DNA from: DASSSQ01 sp963839285
GTDB lineage: Bacteria > Actinomycetota > Thermoleophilia > Gaiellales > Gaiellaceae
Assembly: GCA_963839285.1 (NCBI GenBank)
Contig: CAWIUN010000020.1
Coordinates: 1 to 64,000 of the forward strand
Reading direction: 5' to 3'
DNA length: 64,000 nucleotides
The notes under the pieces are model-generated. The model was not told where the DNA came from. It saw only the letters and a list, made by a program, of their open reading frames with translations, and made no database searches. Both the position numbers and the translations under genes were made by a program. How positions within the stretch are numbered: the first letter of the stretch is position 1; each line of letters opens with the position of its first letter. Below, piece after piece: positions 28,281 to 39,450 of the stretch.

Positions 28281-29245
28281 TCAGCGGACGCGGTAGCCCA
28301 GTTCCGTGTCCCAGTGCAGCGGTCGCCGTACCTCGGCAGCGGCGCGTCGCGGCCCGAGATCGCGCGCCCTTCGCCGCGTCGGCGCGGGCAGATCGCGACG
28401 TAGCGCGCGTAGCCGCCGAGGCCGCCCTTGAACTTCGGGTAGCCGATCGCGACCAGGCAGCCGTCGCCGGGCACCCGTCGAGGTTGGCGACGCCCTCGGC
28501 CTGCGTGTAGCCGTGGTGCATCAGCCAGGACTCGCCCTCGAGCGTCGGCGTCGTGTCCGTGTCGAGCGGCTCGTGGCCGTGGAACAGGATGTGGCGCTTC
28601 AGGTGCAGGAACTTCAGCGCGTCGAGCGACACGCCCGGGAAGACCGGGTCGGCTGCGAGGCTTCGCCTTCGCGGGTCGTCGGTCCAGCGCTTCGACCAGT
28701 CCGAGCGCACCATCACGACCGAGCCCGCGCGGGATCGTGCCGTGCTGCCGCTCCCAAGCCTCGATGTCGGACACCTGCAGCGCGTAGTCCGGCTGCTGCT
28801 GCGACCTGCGGCGACGATCGAGATCACGACGAGCGGCCGCACCGCGTAGGTCGGCGGCAGCTCGTCGATCGCCGGGTACTCGGGCGCCCAGTGCGCCGGC
28901 GGGTCGAGCTGCGTGCCGAACTGGTCGGTCGACGAGCGGGTACGCGGTCGCCTCGAAGCCGTCATGCGCGTACGTGTACGGAGCGCCGGTCGCCGGGTTG
29001 ACGCGTCGGCGCGAACTTCGCCGGGCCGAAGCCCTTCCAGACCGGCATGTTCGGCGTGATCGCGTGCGTGAGGTCGATGTAGCGCGCCTTCGAGAGCGCT
29101 CGTCGTAGACCTGCCACAGGCCCGGGCCCTTGGCCGTGGCGTGCGCCGCAGAGGGGCCCGCGACGACGAGTGCGACCGCCGCTGCGGCGGCCGCGGTCGC
29201 GGCTGCGAGTACGACGGCCGACACGGCCAGCGTCGTCTTGCGCAT
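28281..29245 (-). CDS. Secreted cyclase-family (kynurenine-formamidase-like) hydrolase, frameshifted
   Basis: Metal-dependent hydrolase fold. A long signal peptide (MRKTTLAVSAVVLAAATAAA, then AHATAKG) means export. Seen: YIDLTHAITPNMPVWKGFGP, FGTQLDPPAHWAPEYPAI (the HxGTxxDxPxH-type metal motif, with Phe in place of the first His), VVMVRSDWSKRW, DTTPTLEGESWLMHHG and the family end HWDTELGYRVR. About 320 codons, ATG 29245. At least six frame changes. Secreted members of this family are common in actinobacteria; the substrate is unknown. Confidence 0.8.
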
Positions 29246-29303
29246 GGATGCCTCCTCCGGTGGTGGACGATGTGTGCCGATCGTCGCATACGCTGACGGC
29301 CAG

Positions 29304-31215
29304 ATGACCGAGCCCGTCTACTTCGGCCGCACGGCCTGGGCGCGGAGCCTCGAGACGCCGCTGCGCGAGTTCCTGCGCACCGAGACGGGCGGCGCCGCCG
29401 TCCTGCTCGCCGCCGACGGTCGCCGCGCTCGTCTGGGTCGAACGTCGACGCCGGCCTCCTACGACGACGTCTGGGCGACGACGCTCTCGATCGGCGTCGG
29501 CGGCGCCGGTCGCTCGCGCTCGACCTGCGCGACTGGGTCAACAGCGGCCTGATGACGTTCTTCTTCTTCGTCGTCGGCCTCGAGGCGCGGCGCGAGTTCG
29601 ACCTCGGCGAGCTGCGCGAGCGGCGCCGGGTCGCGCTGCCGCTGCTCGCCGGGATCGGCGGATGGCCGTGCCGGTCGCGGATCTACCTCGCCTTCAACGC
29701 CGGGCACGCCGTCGGCGCACGGCTGGGGCGTCGCGATGTCGACGGACACCGCGCTTCGCGCTCGGCCTGCTCGCGCTCGTCGGGCCGCGCTTCCCGACCG
29801 GCTGCGGGCGTTCATGCTGACCGTGGTCGTCGTCGACGACCTGCGTCGCGCTGCGTCGTGATCGCGACCGTCTACACGGGCAGCTCGCGCTGCGGCCGCT
29901 GCTCGTCGCCGTCGGGCTCTTCGCCGCCGTCCTCGCTCGTCCGCGCGCTCGGCGTGCGCCACGGCGCCGGTCTACGCGGTGCTCGGCGTCGGCGACTGGG
30001 TCGGCGCTGCTCGCAGTCGGGCGTCGAGCCGGTCGTGCTCGGCCTCGCGATGGGCCTGCTCGCCTACGCCTACCCGGCGGCGCGCGCCGACCTCGAGCGG
30101 GCGAGCGAGCTGCTTCCGCCGGTTCCGCGAGCAGCCGACGCCCGAGCTCGCGCGCTCGCGCCAGCGCGGGCCTGCGCGTCGGCGATCTCGCCCAACGAGC
30201 GGCTGCAGCAGCTCTTCCACCCGTGGACGAGCTACGTGATCGTGCCGCTGTTCGCGCTCGCGAACGCCGGCATCGCGATCGACGGCGGCTTCCTCGCGCG
30301 ACGCGTTCGCGTCGCCGATCACGCTCGGGATCCTCTTCGGCTACGTGGTCGGCAAGCCGGTCGGCGATCCTCGGCGTCTCGTGGCTCGTCACGCGGCTCA
30401 GCCGCGGCCGGCTGCGGCCGCCGGTCGGCTGGGCCGCGGTCGCCGGCGGCGGCACGATCGCCGGGATCGGCTTCACCGTCTCGCTGCTCGATCGCGACCC
30501 TCGCCTTCGACGGCGTCGCAGCTCGAGGAGGCGAAGCTCGGCATCCTCACCGCGGCGTCGTGCGCGGCGCTCGTCACGTGGCTGCTCTTCCGCGCGACCG
30601 CGCTGCTGCCCGCGGCGGCTGCGAGCTGCGCGCGCTGCTCGGCACGGCCGAGCCGCTCGTCGACCTCTTCGTCGCGGTCGACCCGGAGCGCGACCACGTC
30701 CGCGGGCCCGCTCGAGGCGCCCGTGACGATCGTCGAGTACGGCGACTTCGAGTGCCCGTACTGCGGCCGGGCCGAGCCGGTCGTGCGCGAGCTGCTCGCG
30801 CGACTTCGGCGACGTCCGCTACGTCTGGCGGCACCTGCCGCTGCACCGACGTCCACCCGCACGCGCAGCTCGCCGCCGAGGCCGCCGAGGCCGCCGCCGC
30901 GCAGGGCGCGCTTCTGGGCGATGCACGACCTGCTGCTCGCCCACCAGGACGCGCTCGACGCCGGACGACCTGCTCGGCTACGCCGAGCGAGCTCGGGCTC
31001 GACGTCGAGCGGTTCGCCGACGACCTGCGCGACGCACGCCGGCGCGGCGCGGGTCGCCGAGGACGTCGAGCGGCGCCGACCTCAGCGGCGTCTCCGGCAC
31101 GCCGACCTTCTTCGTCAACGGCCGCCGCCACCACGGCGCCTACGACATCGGGTCGCTGTCGGCCGCCGTGCGCGCGGCGGGGGCGCGGGCCGAGCTGGCC
31201 TCGGCAGCGGATTAG
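29304..31215 (+). CDS. nhaA: Na+/H+ antiporter NhaA fused to a C-terminal DsbA-like thioredoxin domain
   Basis: NhaA part (about residues 1-440): FLRTETGGAAVLLAA, LRDWVNSGLMTFFFFVVGLE, VAMSTDTAFALGLLAL (the ion-site region), NERLQQLFHPWTSYVIVP, FALANAGI, GGGTIAGIGFTVSLL. DsbA part (last about 180 residues): APVTIVEYGDFECPYCGRAE with a CPYC active site, YVWRHLPLTDVHPHAQLAAE, and cis-Pro segment SGTPTFFVNGRRHHGAYD. The junction (30541-30720) has no stop in any forward frame, so the fusion does not depend on the many frame changes. ATG 29304. Fusions of this order are annotated in other actinobacteria. The thiol role is unproven. Confidence 0.85.
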
Positions 31216-31223
31216 CATGGACC

Positions 31224-32440
31224 ATGGTGTTCCGCCTCTTCGCCGGGGCGGTCGGGCTGCTCGCGCTGCACGCCGCCGCCGACTCGTTCCTCGCGCCGGA
31301 GCGCGGGACGGGCCCCGGCGACCACCTGCTCCGCGGCGGCGTCACGCTCGCGCTGCTCGCGCTCGCCGTCGCCGCGTTCCCGCGCCTGCGCGCCGGCGGG
31401 CAGGCCGCGCTCGCCGGGGTGCTCGGGGTGCTGGCGCTCGAGGGCTTCGGGCTCGCGGTCGCGGGCGCCCGGGCGGTCGGGGCGCGCGGCGACGACTGGA
31501 CGGGCTTCCTGCTCGCGCCCGCCGGCGCCGTCCTGCTCGGGCTCGCGGTCGCGCTCCTCTGGCGCTCGCGCAAGCCGGGCCGGTTCCGCTGGCTGCGGCG
31601 CGCGGGGATCGCAGCCGCCGTCTTCGTCGTCGTCGAGACGATCGTGCTGCCGCTGGCGGTCGCGATCGGCACGACGCACCGGCCACGGGCCCGGGTCGAC
31701 CCGGTCGACCTCGGTCGCCCGTACGAGCGGGCGACGCTCCGCACCGCAGACGGCCTCGACCTCGCCGCCTGGTACGTGCCCTCGCGGAACGGCGCCGCCG
31801 TGATCTCGTTCCCGACGCGCGAGGGGCAAGCCCGCCCGGGCCCGGATGCTCGCGCGGCACGGCTACGGCGTCCTGCTCCTCGACACGCGCGGCTACGACG
31901 GCTCCGAGGGCGACCCGAACATGTTCGGCTGGGGCGACGACGAAGGACCTCGACGCGGCGGTCGCCTGGCTGCAGCGGCGGCCCGACGTCCGCGGCGGCC
32001 GGATCGGCGGGATCGGCTTCTCGGTCGGCGGCGAGATGATGATCGAGGCGGCGGCGTCCAATCGCGGCCTGCGGGCGGTCGTCTCCGAGGGGGCCGGCGA
32101 GCGCTCGGTGCGGGAGCGGCTCCTCTACGGGCCGAAGGGCTGGCTCGGCGTGCCGACGATGGCCGTGCAGACGGCGGCGGTGGCGATCCTGAGCGGGACC
32201 GCGCCGCCCCCGGCACTGGACGACCTCGCCGCCCGGATCGCGCCGCGCGCCCTCATGCTGATCGAAGCCGGCCGCGGCGTCGGCGGCGAGGACCTGAACG
32301 CCCGCTACTTCCGGGCCGCGGGCGAGCCGAAGGAGCACTGGCGGATCCCGGAGTCCGGGCACGTCGGCGGCCTCGACGCGCGCCCGGCGGAGTACGAGCG
32401 CCGGGTCGTCGGGTTCTTCGACCGCTATCTCCTGCGCTGA
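31224..32440 (+). CDS. Alpha/beta hydrolase with N-terminal membrane domain
   Basis: Four N-terminal helices (residues about 1-150), then an alpha/beta hydrolase domain: LRTADGLDLAAWYVPSRNGA, MLARHGYGVLLLDTRGYDGS, DLDAAVAWLQRRPDV, nucleophile elbow GIGFSVGGEMMIEAAA (G-F-S-V-G), then LMLIEAGRGVGGEDLNARY and the His region ESGHVGGLDARPAEYE. ATG 31224 is 9 bases after the NhaA stop, so it may share that operon. Frame changes near 31825 and 31945. About 405 codons. Substrate unknown. The 3' end overlaps the convergent S4 gene by 16 bases. Confidence 0.82.
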
Positions 32441-32817
32441 GCCCGGCGGAGAGCCTCGAGCCGCCGCCGGTCCTGCTTGGTCGGCCGAGCTCCGAGGTCG
32501 GCGCCGAGCGGCCGCGCTGCCTTGCGCTCGACCGCGAGCCGCTCGCGCTCGGCGAGCGACTCGGGCGTCTCCTCGTAGAGCGCCTGCGCGACGCTCGCGG
32601 GGCCGCGCCGCTCGCTGACGGCCCGGACGACGACTGTCCGCCGCACGGCTCCCTGCGTCACCTCGACGGTGTCGCCGGCGCGCACCTCCTTCGCCGGCTT
32701 CACGCGCCCCGCGTTCAGGTGCACGCGCCCGCCGAGGACGGCTTCCGTCGCGAGCGCGCGGCTCTTGAAGAAGCGCGCAGCCCAGAGCCACCTGTCGATC
32801 CGCACCTGCTCGGGCAT
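32425..32817 (-). CDS. S4 domain RNA-binding protein (Hsp15/HslR-like)
   Basis: Intact, 130 residues. N-terminal S4 domain (residues about 5-55): RIDRWLWAARFFKSRALAT, GGRVHLNAGRVKPAKEVRAG, then VRAVSERRGPASVAQALYEE and a basic tail rich in Arg/Lys. This is the Hsp15 pattern; Hsp15 binds the 50S subunit carrying a stalled nascent chain after heat stress. ATG 32817. It is a single gene, or is preceded on its strand by the small gene at 32881-33114. Confidence 0.9.
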   Translation of the reverse strand: MPEQVRIDRWLWAARFFKSRALATEAVLGGRVHLNAGRVKPAKEVRAGDTVEVTQGAVRRTVVVRAVSERRGPASVAQALYEETPESLAERERLAVERKAARPLGADLGARPTKQDRRRLEALRRAQRRR

Positions 32818-32880
32818 CGCACCATGATCGCAGCCGCGGCGTTTGCACGAACGCCGCCGTGACGCAGCTGCGCCGACTGC

Positions 32881-33114
32881 CTAGGCGAGGACGCGGGGCT
32901 CGAGGCCACGCTCGCGGGCCCAGAGTGCGACCTCGTCCGGGACCTTCTCCTCGGGCGTCTCGACGTGCACGTCCCAGCGGGACTCGTCGATCTCGACCAG
33001 GAACCAGCGGCGGCGGTCGAGCCGGCGGGTGAGGTCGAGCGCTGCCCAGCGGCTGGGCGCCTCGACGAGGACCTCGTGGCGACGGCGGGCGGTTTCGGGG
33101 TGCGGGCGGCGCAC
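32881..33114 (-). CDS. Small hypothetical protein
   Basis: 77 residues from GTG 33114, with a strong ribosome site (GGAAGGAGAGGG) just upstream. Basic N-terminus RRPHPETARRRHEVLVEAPS, then WAALDLTRRLDRRRWFLVEI, ESRWDVHVETPEEKVPDEVA and an Arg-rich end. Probably a soluble alpha/beta fold. No family recognised. The clean frame, ribosome site and gene-like codon use support it as real. Confidence 0.65.
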   Translation of the reverse strand: MRRPHPETARRRHEVLVEAPSRWAALDLTRRLDRRRWFLVEIDESRWDVHVETPEEKVPDEVALWARERGLEPRVLA

Positions 33115-33205
33115 GAGCCCTCTCCTTCCGGTCGGGTGAGCACCGATGGTAGCGCTGCATCTTCCGGCCGCGTTTCGGAGAACTACGGAGACCGCTGGAG
33201 GGTCG

Positions 33206-35366
33206 CTACCCGCTGGAGGCCGCGACGGCCGCCTGGCCGTAGCTGATGCCGCCGTCGTTCGGCGGCACGAGCCGGTGCGTGAGCACGCGGAAGCCGTCGC
33301 GCCTCGAGCCGCGCGCGCGTCGAGGCGAGCAGGCGCAGGTTCTGGAAGCTGCCGCCGGAGAGGACGACCGTCCGCGGCTCGGCGGCCTCGGCGCAGGCGG
33401 CCGCGGCGCCGGCGGCGACCGTCTCGTGGAACGCGGCCGCGATCTCCGCGCCGGGCGCGCCCCGCCTGCGAGCTCGTCGTGACACGTCGCCACGAGCGCG
33501 GGCGCGTCGCCGAACCGCCACGCCCACGGCTCCGCCGTCGACGCCGCCGGCGAGCTGCTCGAGCTCGATCGCCGCCTGGCCCTCGTAGGTGACCTCGTCG
33601 CGCACGCCGAGCAGCGCCGCGACGGCGTCGAAGAGGCGGCCCATCCCGGACGAGAGCGGCGCGTTCGCGGCCGAGGCTCGCGCGCACCTCGGCCCAGCGC
33701 GCCCACGGCACCGGGCAGGCCGGCGCGCTCGAGGTGCGACGGCGGCGGTGCGCCACGGCTGCGCGGATCGCCGCCTCGCCGCCCGGGCAGCGGCACCGGG
33801 TCGAGCTACGCGAGCCGCTCGAAGCCGGCGAGGTCGCAGCGGAGGAGCTCGCCGCCCCAGAGCGTGCCGTCGGTGCCGAAGCCGGTGCCGTCGAAGACGA
33901 GCGCGAGCGCCGGGCCCGGTCTCGCCGTGCTCGGCGAGGCAGGCGGCGGCGTGCGCGTGGTGGTGCTGGACGCCGACGAGCTCGGCGTCCTGCTCGAGCG
34001 CCCACTTCGTCGCCAGGTACTCCGGGTGCAGGTCGTGGGCGACCACCTCGGGCCGGACGCCGAGCATCGCGAGGTAGAGCTCGAGGTCGGCGCGGAAGGC
34101 GAGGTAGGCCTCCTCGCTGTCGAGGTCGCCGAGGTGCGGCGAGAGGAACGCCTCCGCGGCCGCGCGCGACGCAGAAGGTCGCCTTCAGCTCCGGCGCCGG
34201 CGGCGACGATCGGGCGTCGCGCCGCGACCGGCAGCGGCAGCGGCGCCGGGCACGAAGCCGCGCGAGCGGCGGATCGGGAACGCGCGCCGCACGACCGAGT
34301 CCTCGCAGCGGCGGTGGATCGGCCGGTCGTGCGCGAGGAAGGCGTCGGCGATCCCGCCGAGCCGCTCGCGCGCCTCGTCGTCGTCGAAGGCGATCGGCTC
34401 GTCGGAGCGGTTCCCGCTCGTCATCACGAGCGGCGCCGCCGAAGTCGTGCGAGCAGCAGGTGGTGGAGCGGCGTGTAGGGCAGCATCACGCCCGAGCCAC
34501 GGCGTCCCGGGCGCGACCGAGGGCGCGACCGGCGCGTCCGGCGCGCCGGCGCGCGAGCACGATCGGCCGCTCGCGCGAGCGGAGCAGCGCCGTCCTCCTC
34601 GGCGTCGAGCTCCACGAGCGAGCTCGGCGGGTCGGCGCGTCATGACCGCGAACGGCTTGTCCTCGCGCACCTTGCGCGCGCGCAGCCGCGCGACGGCGTC
34701 CTCGTCGGCGGCGTCGCAGGCGAGGTGGTAGCCGCCGAGCCCCTTGACCGCGAGGATCCGCCCCGCGCGCGAGCAGCGCGACCGCCTCGCTCGAGCGGCA
34801 TCGAGAGCTGCGGCCCGCAGACGGGGCAGGCGATCGGCTCGGCGTGGAAGCGGCGGTCGGCCGGGTCCTCGTACTCGCGGCGGCAGTCGGCGCAGAGCGG
34901 GAAGCCGGCCATCGTCGTCAGCGGCCGGTCGTAGGGGACGCCGGTCACGATCGTGAAGCGCGGCCCGCACTGGGTGCAGTTGACGAACGGGTAGCGGTAG
35001 CGGCGGTCGGCCGGGTCGAAGAGCTCGCGCAGGCAGTCGTCGCAGGTGGCGACGTCCGCGCGGGATCAGCGCGCGTGCGCGCCGGTCGCGGCGCTCGCCG
35101 CGATCCGGAACGCGCGCTCGCCGAGCGGCTGCGACCGCCTCGGCCGCGACCGACGTCGACCCGCGCGAGCGGCGGCGCCTCCTCGCTGCAGGCCGGCGCG
35201 CGAACGCGTCGAGCGCCTCGGCCGGCCCCTCCGCCTCGACGACGACGCCGTCGCCGTCGTTGAGGACGAAGCCGCCGAGCCCGTGCCGCCGCGCCAGCCC
35301 GTAGACGAACGGGCGGAAGCCGACGCCCTGCACGACGCCGGTGACCCGGTAGCGGCGGCGCTCCAC
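33206..35366 (-). CDS. hypF: Carbamoyltransferase HypF ([NiFe]-hydrogenase maturation), frameshifted
   Basis: Makes the thiocarboxamide on HypE that becomes the CN ligands of [NiFe] hydrogenase. Domains in order: acylphosphatase (RVTGVVQGVGFRPFVYGLA), zinc fingers (NCTQCGPRFTI, FPLCADCRREYED, ACPVCGPQLS), YrdC-like (AVKGLGGYHLACDA), then the Kae1-like domain (GVQHHHAHAAACLAEHGE, GMGRLFDAVAALLGV, SGGSFQNLRLL) and the end DGGISYGQAAVAAS. About 720 codons, near the usual 750. GTG 35366. Many frame changes. No other hyp or hydrogenase gene is in the window. It follows the LuxR-type regulator by 7 bases. Confidence 0.9.
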
Positions 35367-35373
35367 GCGCCCA

Positions 35374-38120
35374 TCATCGCTGGTCGCCGCGCCATCGCCG
35401 CCGCCAGCTCCTCGCGCGAGCGAGATCGCGAGCTTGCGGTAGACGTTGCGCAGGTGGTACTCGATCGTCTTCGGGCTGAGGAAGAGCGCCGCCGCAGCCT
35501 CGCGCGTCGTCCGGCCCTCCGCGAGCAGCAGCGAGATCTGGAGCTCCTGCGGCGTCAGCTCGTCGAGCGTGCTCGGGTCGCGGCGGCGGGCCGTCTCGCC
35601 GGTCGCCGCCAGCTCGGTCCGCGCGAGCTCCGCCCACGGGCGCGGCGCCGAGGTCGTCGAAGAGCTCGATCGCCGCGCGGAGCCGCTCGCGCGCCTCGAC
35701 CCGCTGCCGCGCGCGGCGCAGCCGCGCGCCGTAGGCGAGCTCCGTCCGGGCCGTCTCGAAGACGTCGGGCGTGCGCGCGTGCAGGGCGAGCGCCTCGCTC
35801 GAAGCGCGGCGTCGAAGCGTCGTCGTCGGCAGCAGCGCGCGGCAGCGAGCGGCGCGCGCGAGCGCCCACGGCTGGCCCTTCGCCGCGGCGGCGCGCGCGA
35901 ACGGCTCCGCCGCGGCCGTCGGCCGCGTCACGGTCCGGCCGAGCCGCAGGTGCAGCTCGACGAGCTCCGGCGCGGGGGAGAGGTCGACGTCGGCGATTCC
36001 GCGCCGCTCGAGCACCGCCTGCTGCTCCTCGAAGCGCGCGAGCGCGGCCTCGCGTTCGCCGAGCGCGAGCTCGAGCTCGCCGAGCGCCGCGAGCGCCCAG
36101 ATCTCGCAGACGCCGACGCCGAGCTCGCGCGCGAGCGCGAGCGCCTCCTCGGCGTGCGCGCGGCAGGCTCGCTCGCGGCCGAGCCGCGCCTCGAGCCAGG
36201 CGAGCCGCGAGAGCGCGCCGGCGAGCACGGTCCGCTGGCCGGTCTCGCGGGCGAGCCGCGATCGCCTCCTCGAAGCCGGCCTGCGCCTCGACCCAGCGGT
36301 CGGTCGCGGCGTGCTCGATCGCGACGTGCGTCAGCAGGTTCGGGAGCACGCCGACCGCGGAGCGCGCGCGGGCGGTGGCGACGCGCGCGGTCGATCAGCT
36401 CGTGCGCCGCCGCCCTCGCGCAGCCAGAGCGGGCCCATCGCGGCCCAGACGAGCAGGCGCGGCTCGTCGCGAGCTCGTCCGAGCGCTCGAGCACGGCGGC
36501 GGCCTCGCGGATCTCGGCGGCGCCGGCCTCGCCCTCGCCGGAGAGCACGCGCGCCATGCCGCCGGTGATCCGGGCGAAGAACGCGGCCGGCGCTCGCCGC
36601 GCGCCGGCCGCGAGCGTCGCCGGCCCGCTCGCCGCACTCGCGCATGCCGGCTGCGTCGCCGGCGTAGAACGCGCCCTGCGCCGCGTCGGCGAGCATCTCG
36701 ATCGCGCGGGCCGGGTCGCGCTGCCGCGGCGCGCTCGGCCGCCGCGCGCAGGATCGCGCGGCCGTCGTCGAGCGGCCCCCGCCGGAGCGCGATGCCGCCG
36801 CGGAGGTGCTCGATCGCCGACCGCGACGGCCTCGGCGGGCGCCTGCCGCGCCGCCTCGTCGAGGAGCGCGTGCGCGCGGTCGGCGAGGCCGCCGAGCCAG
36901 GCGGCGTCGGCGGCGGCGTGCGAGCAGCCGGGCGCGCCGCGTCGTCGTCCGGCGCGAGCCGCGCCGCCCGCTCGAACGCGCGCGAGGAGACGTCGTAGGC
37001 GCTGCGCTCGTGCGCCCGCCGGCCCGCCTGCTCGAGCGCCGACGACGCCGTCTCGTCCGGCCCGACCGCCGCGAGCGCGAGGTGCCAGGCGCGGCGGTCG
37101 GCCTCGGCGTCGGGCAGCGCGTCCGCGAGCGCCCGGTGCGCCGCGCCGCCGCTCGGTCCGGGAGGCGCCGCCGTAGATCGCGGAGCGCGCGAGCGGATGG
37201 CGGAACTCGAGCCGCCCTCGCGCACCGCGACGAGGCCCGCCTCCTCCGCCGGCGCGAGCTCGTCCGGTCGTCCCAGCGCCCGGCGGCGCGCGCGAGCAGC
37301 GCCAGGTCGCCGCCGTCGCTCGCCGCCGCGAGCACGAGCGCGCGCCTGCGTCCGCGTCCGGCAGCGCGCGCGCCCGCTGCAGGTAGGCCGACGCGACGCT
37401 CGTGACCACCGGCACGGGCGCGTCGAGCGGCAGCGCGGGCAGCGGCCGCGTCCGCGAGCTCGAGCAGCGCGAGCGGGTTCCCGCCGGTCTCCCGGTGCAG
37501 GCGCGCGGCGACGCTCGCGCCGGCCGCCGGAGCACGCCCGCGGACGAGCTCGGCCGCGGCCTCCGCGTCGAGCCCCTCGAGCCGCAGCGTCGGGCAGGTC
37601 GGCGCCGTCGAGCAGCGACGACTCGCCCTCGCGGACGGTGAGGACGACCGCGATCGGGTCGGCGACGAGGCGGCGCGCCGCGAACAGGAGCGCGTCGGCG
37701 CTCGAGCCGTCGAGCCAGTGCGCGTCGTCGACGAGCACGGCGAGCGGCTCCGGGTCTCGCGTACGCGGCGAGCAGGCTGAGCGTCGCCGCGCCGACGGCG
37801 AACCGGTCCTGGCCGCGCGCCGGCCGCAGCGCCAGCGCGCTCTCGAGCGCCGCCGCCTGCGGGCGCGGGATCCCGTCGAGACAGTCGAGCGCGGGCCGGA
37901 GCAGCTCGAACAGGCCCGCGAACGGGATCTGCGCTTCGGACTGGACGCCGCGGGCGCGCAGGACGCGCATGCCGTCGGCATCGGCCGCGGCCCAGTCGAG
38001 CAGCGCCGACTTGCCGATCCCGGCCTCGCCGACGAGAGCGAGGACGCCGCTCCGCCCGGCGCGCGCGTCCGCGAGCAGGGCGTCGAGCGCCTGCCGCTCA
38101 CGGTGGCGGCCGAGCAGCAT
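35374..38120 (-). CDS. LuxR-family regulator with AAA ATPase and TPR-like domains (LAL type), frameshifted
   Basis: Large ATP-dependent regulator of about 915 codons. N-terminal LLGRHRERQALDALLADAR, Walker A VGEAGIGKSALLDW, Walker B-like LVDDAHWLDGSSADALLF, a long Ala/Arg-rich TPR-like middle, and a C-terminal LuxR helix-turn-helix (LTPQELQISLLLAEGRTTRE, then KTIEYHLRNVYRKL). LAL regulators often act as pathway-specific activators. It is divergent from the MFS exporter at 38188, with only 67 bases between the starts, which suggests that the exporter and tailoring genes are its targets. ATG 38120. Many frame changes; the last few codons are uncertain. Confidence 0.88.
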
Positions 38121-38187
38121 GCGGCGATTGTAGAACTAGGTGGGGCCCCGGAAGCGACGCCCGGCGTGCGCCGTCTAGCGTCGTGGC

Positions 38188-39450
38188 ATGGCGGAGCGAA
38201 CCGTCACCCCGCGGCTCGCGCCGCTCGTGCTCGCGACGATGGCCTCGCAGGCGCTCCTCGTCCTGCTCGCGCCCACGATCCCTGCGATCGCCCGCGACCT
38301 CGGCGCCTCGGTCGGCGAGGTCGGACAGGCCCGCTCGATCACGGCCGTCGCGGCGATGGCCGCGGCGCTCATGCTCGCCCGCGCGAACCTCGCGCTGCCG
38401 CGCCTGCTCGCGGCCGGCTCCGTCCTCGCGCTCGCGGCGCTCGCCGCTGTCGCCGCGTCGCCGTCGCTCCCCGTCTTTCTCGGCGCCCACGTACTGCTCG
38501 GCCTCGGCTTCGCGTGCCTGCTCACCGCCGGTTTCGCCGGCGTCGCCGCCTTCCCGCCGGGGCGGCGCGCCTGGGCGATGGGTCACGTCGCCGGGGCGAA
38601 CGGGCTCGCGTGGATCGTCGTCAACCCCGCCGTGGGCGCCGCGACCGAGTGGATCTCGTGGCGGGTGGCCGTGGCCGTGCCCGGAGCCGTCGTCGTGGCC
38701 GCGCTCGCCGCGGCGCCGCGCGCGTCCTGCGTCGCCTGCTCCGCCGACGCCGTGCCGCTGCGCGTCGTCGTCCGCGAGGCCTCGGCTCGGCGCTGGATGG
38801 CCGCCGAGTTGATCGCGTACGCCGGCTGGGCGGGCCTGCTCACCTTCGTCGGGGCCTACTTCGTGGACGGGCTCGGGTTGCGCGAAGGCGTCGCCGGATG
38901 GCTCCTCGCAGCGGGTGCCGCAGCCTACGTGCTCGCCGCGGGCCGAAGCGGCCGCCTTGCCGAGCGCTTCGGCCGGCGCCGGCTCGTCGCGGTGGCGGGA
39001 CTGGCGCTCGCGGCGCTGTCGGTCGCGCTCCTCCGCGCCGATGCCGCGCCGGCGGCAGCGATCTTCTGCCTCGCCGGGCTCGCCGCCGGTCTCCGCACTC
39101 CCGCCTCGGGGTCGTTGGGTCTCGACCAGCTGCCCGGCAGCGGCGCGGCGATGATGGCCGTCCGCAGCGCCGTCACGCAGCTCGGCTACCTGGTGGGAGC
39201 GCTCGGCGGCGGCGTCGTGCTCGCGGTCGGCGGCTACGGCGCCGTCGGCCTCGCCCTCGGAGCCGCCACCGCCGCGTCCGCCGCGCTCGTCCTTCGCGTT
39301 CGCGACCCCCGCGAGGCCGCGGCGCACGGACCAGGGGGGTCCCCCGAGGCGAAACGAGCCCGTCCCGTCCTACGGTCGTTCGCAAGCAACGTCGAGTCGA
39401 GGCGCCGCGCCGTGCTCGGTGCGTACGTCCGGCAAGAGGAGGGAACATGA
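38188..39450 (+). CDS. MFS transporter
   Basis: Intact 420-residue exporter with about 12 helices. Motifs: LLAPTIPAIARDLGASVGEV (helix 1 to loop), LARANLALPRLLAAGSVLA, WRVAVAVPGAVVVAALAA, SGRLAERFGRRRLVAVAG in the middle loop (motif A-like). The C-terminal 50 residues after RVRDPREAAAHG are hydrophilic and could be an extension. The stop overlaps the next gene start (GGAACATGA), where AGAGGAGGG acts as ribosome site, so transport is coupled to the oxidase. Substrate unknown. Confidence 0.87.
   Translation: MAERTVTPRLAPLVLATMASQALLVLLAPTIPAIARDLGASVGEVGQARSITAVAAMAAALMLARANLALPRLLAAGSVLALAALAAVAASPSLPVFLGAHVLLGLGFACLLTAGFAGVAAFPPGRRAWAMGHVAGANGLAWIVVNPAVGAATEWISWRVAVAVPGAVVVAALAAAPRASCVACSADAVPLRVVVREASARRWMAAELIAYAGWAGLLTFVGAYFVDGLGLREGVAGWLLAAGAAAYVLAAGRSGRLAERFGRRRLVAVAGLALAALSVALLRADAAPAAAIFCLAGLAAGLRTPASGSLGLDQLPGSGAAMMAVRSAVTQLGYLVGALGGGVVLAVGGYGAVGLALGAATAASAALVLRVRDPREAAAHGPGGSPEAKRARPVLRSFASNVESRRRAVLGAYVRQEEGT

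Noticed and set aside
29552..32440. A 962-codon plus-strand frame that looks like one giant protein
   Set aside because: The real content changes frame many times. It covers NhaA-DsbA and then a separate hydrolase with its own ATG and a stop between them (TAG 31213-31215) in the right frame.
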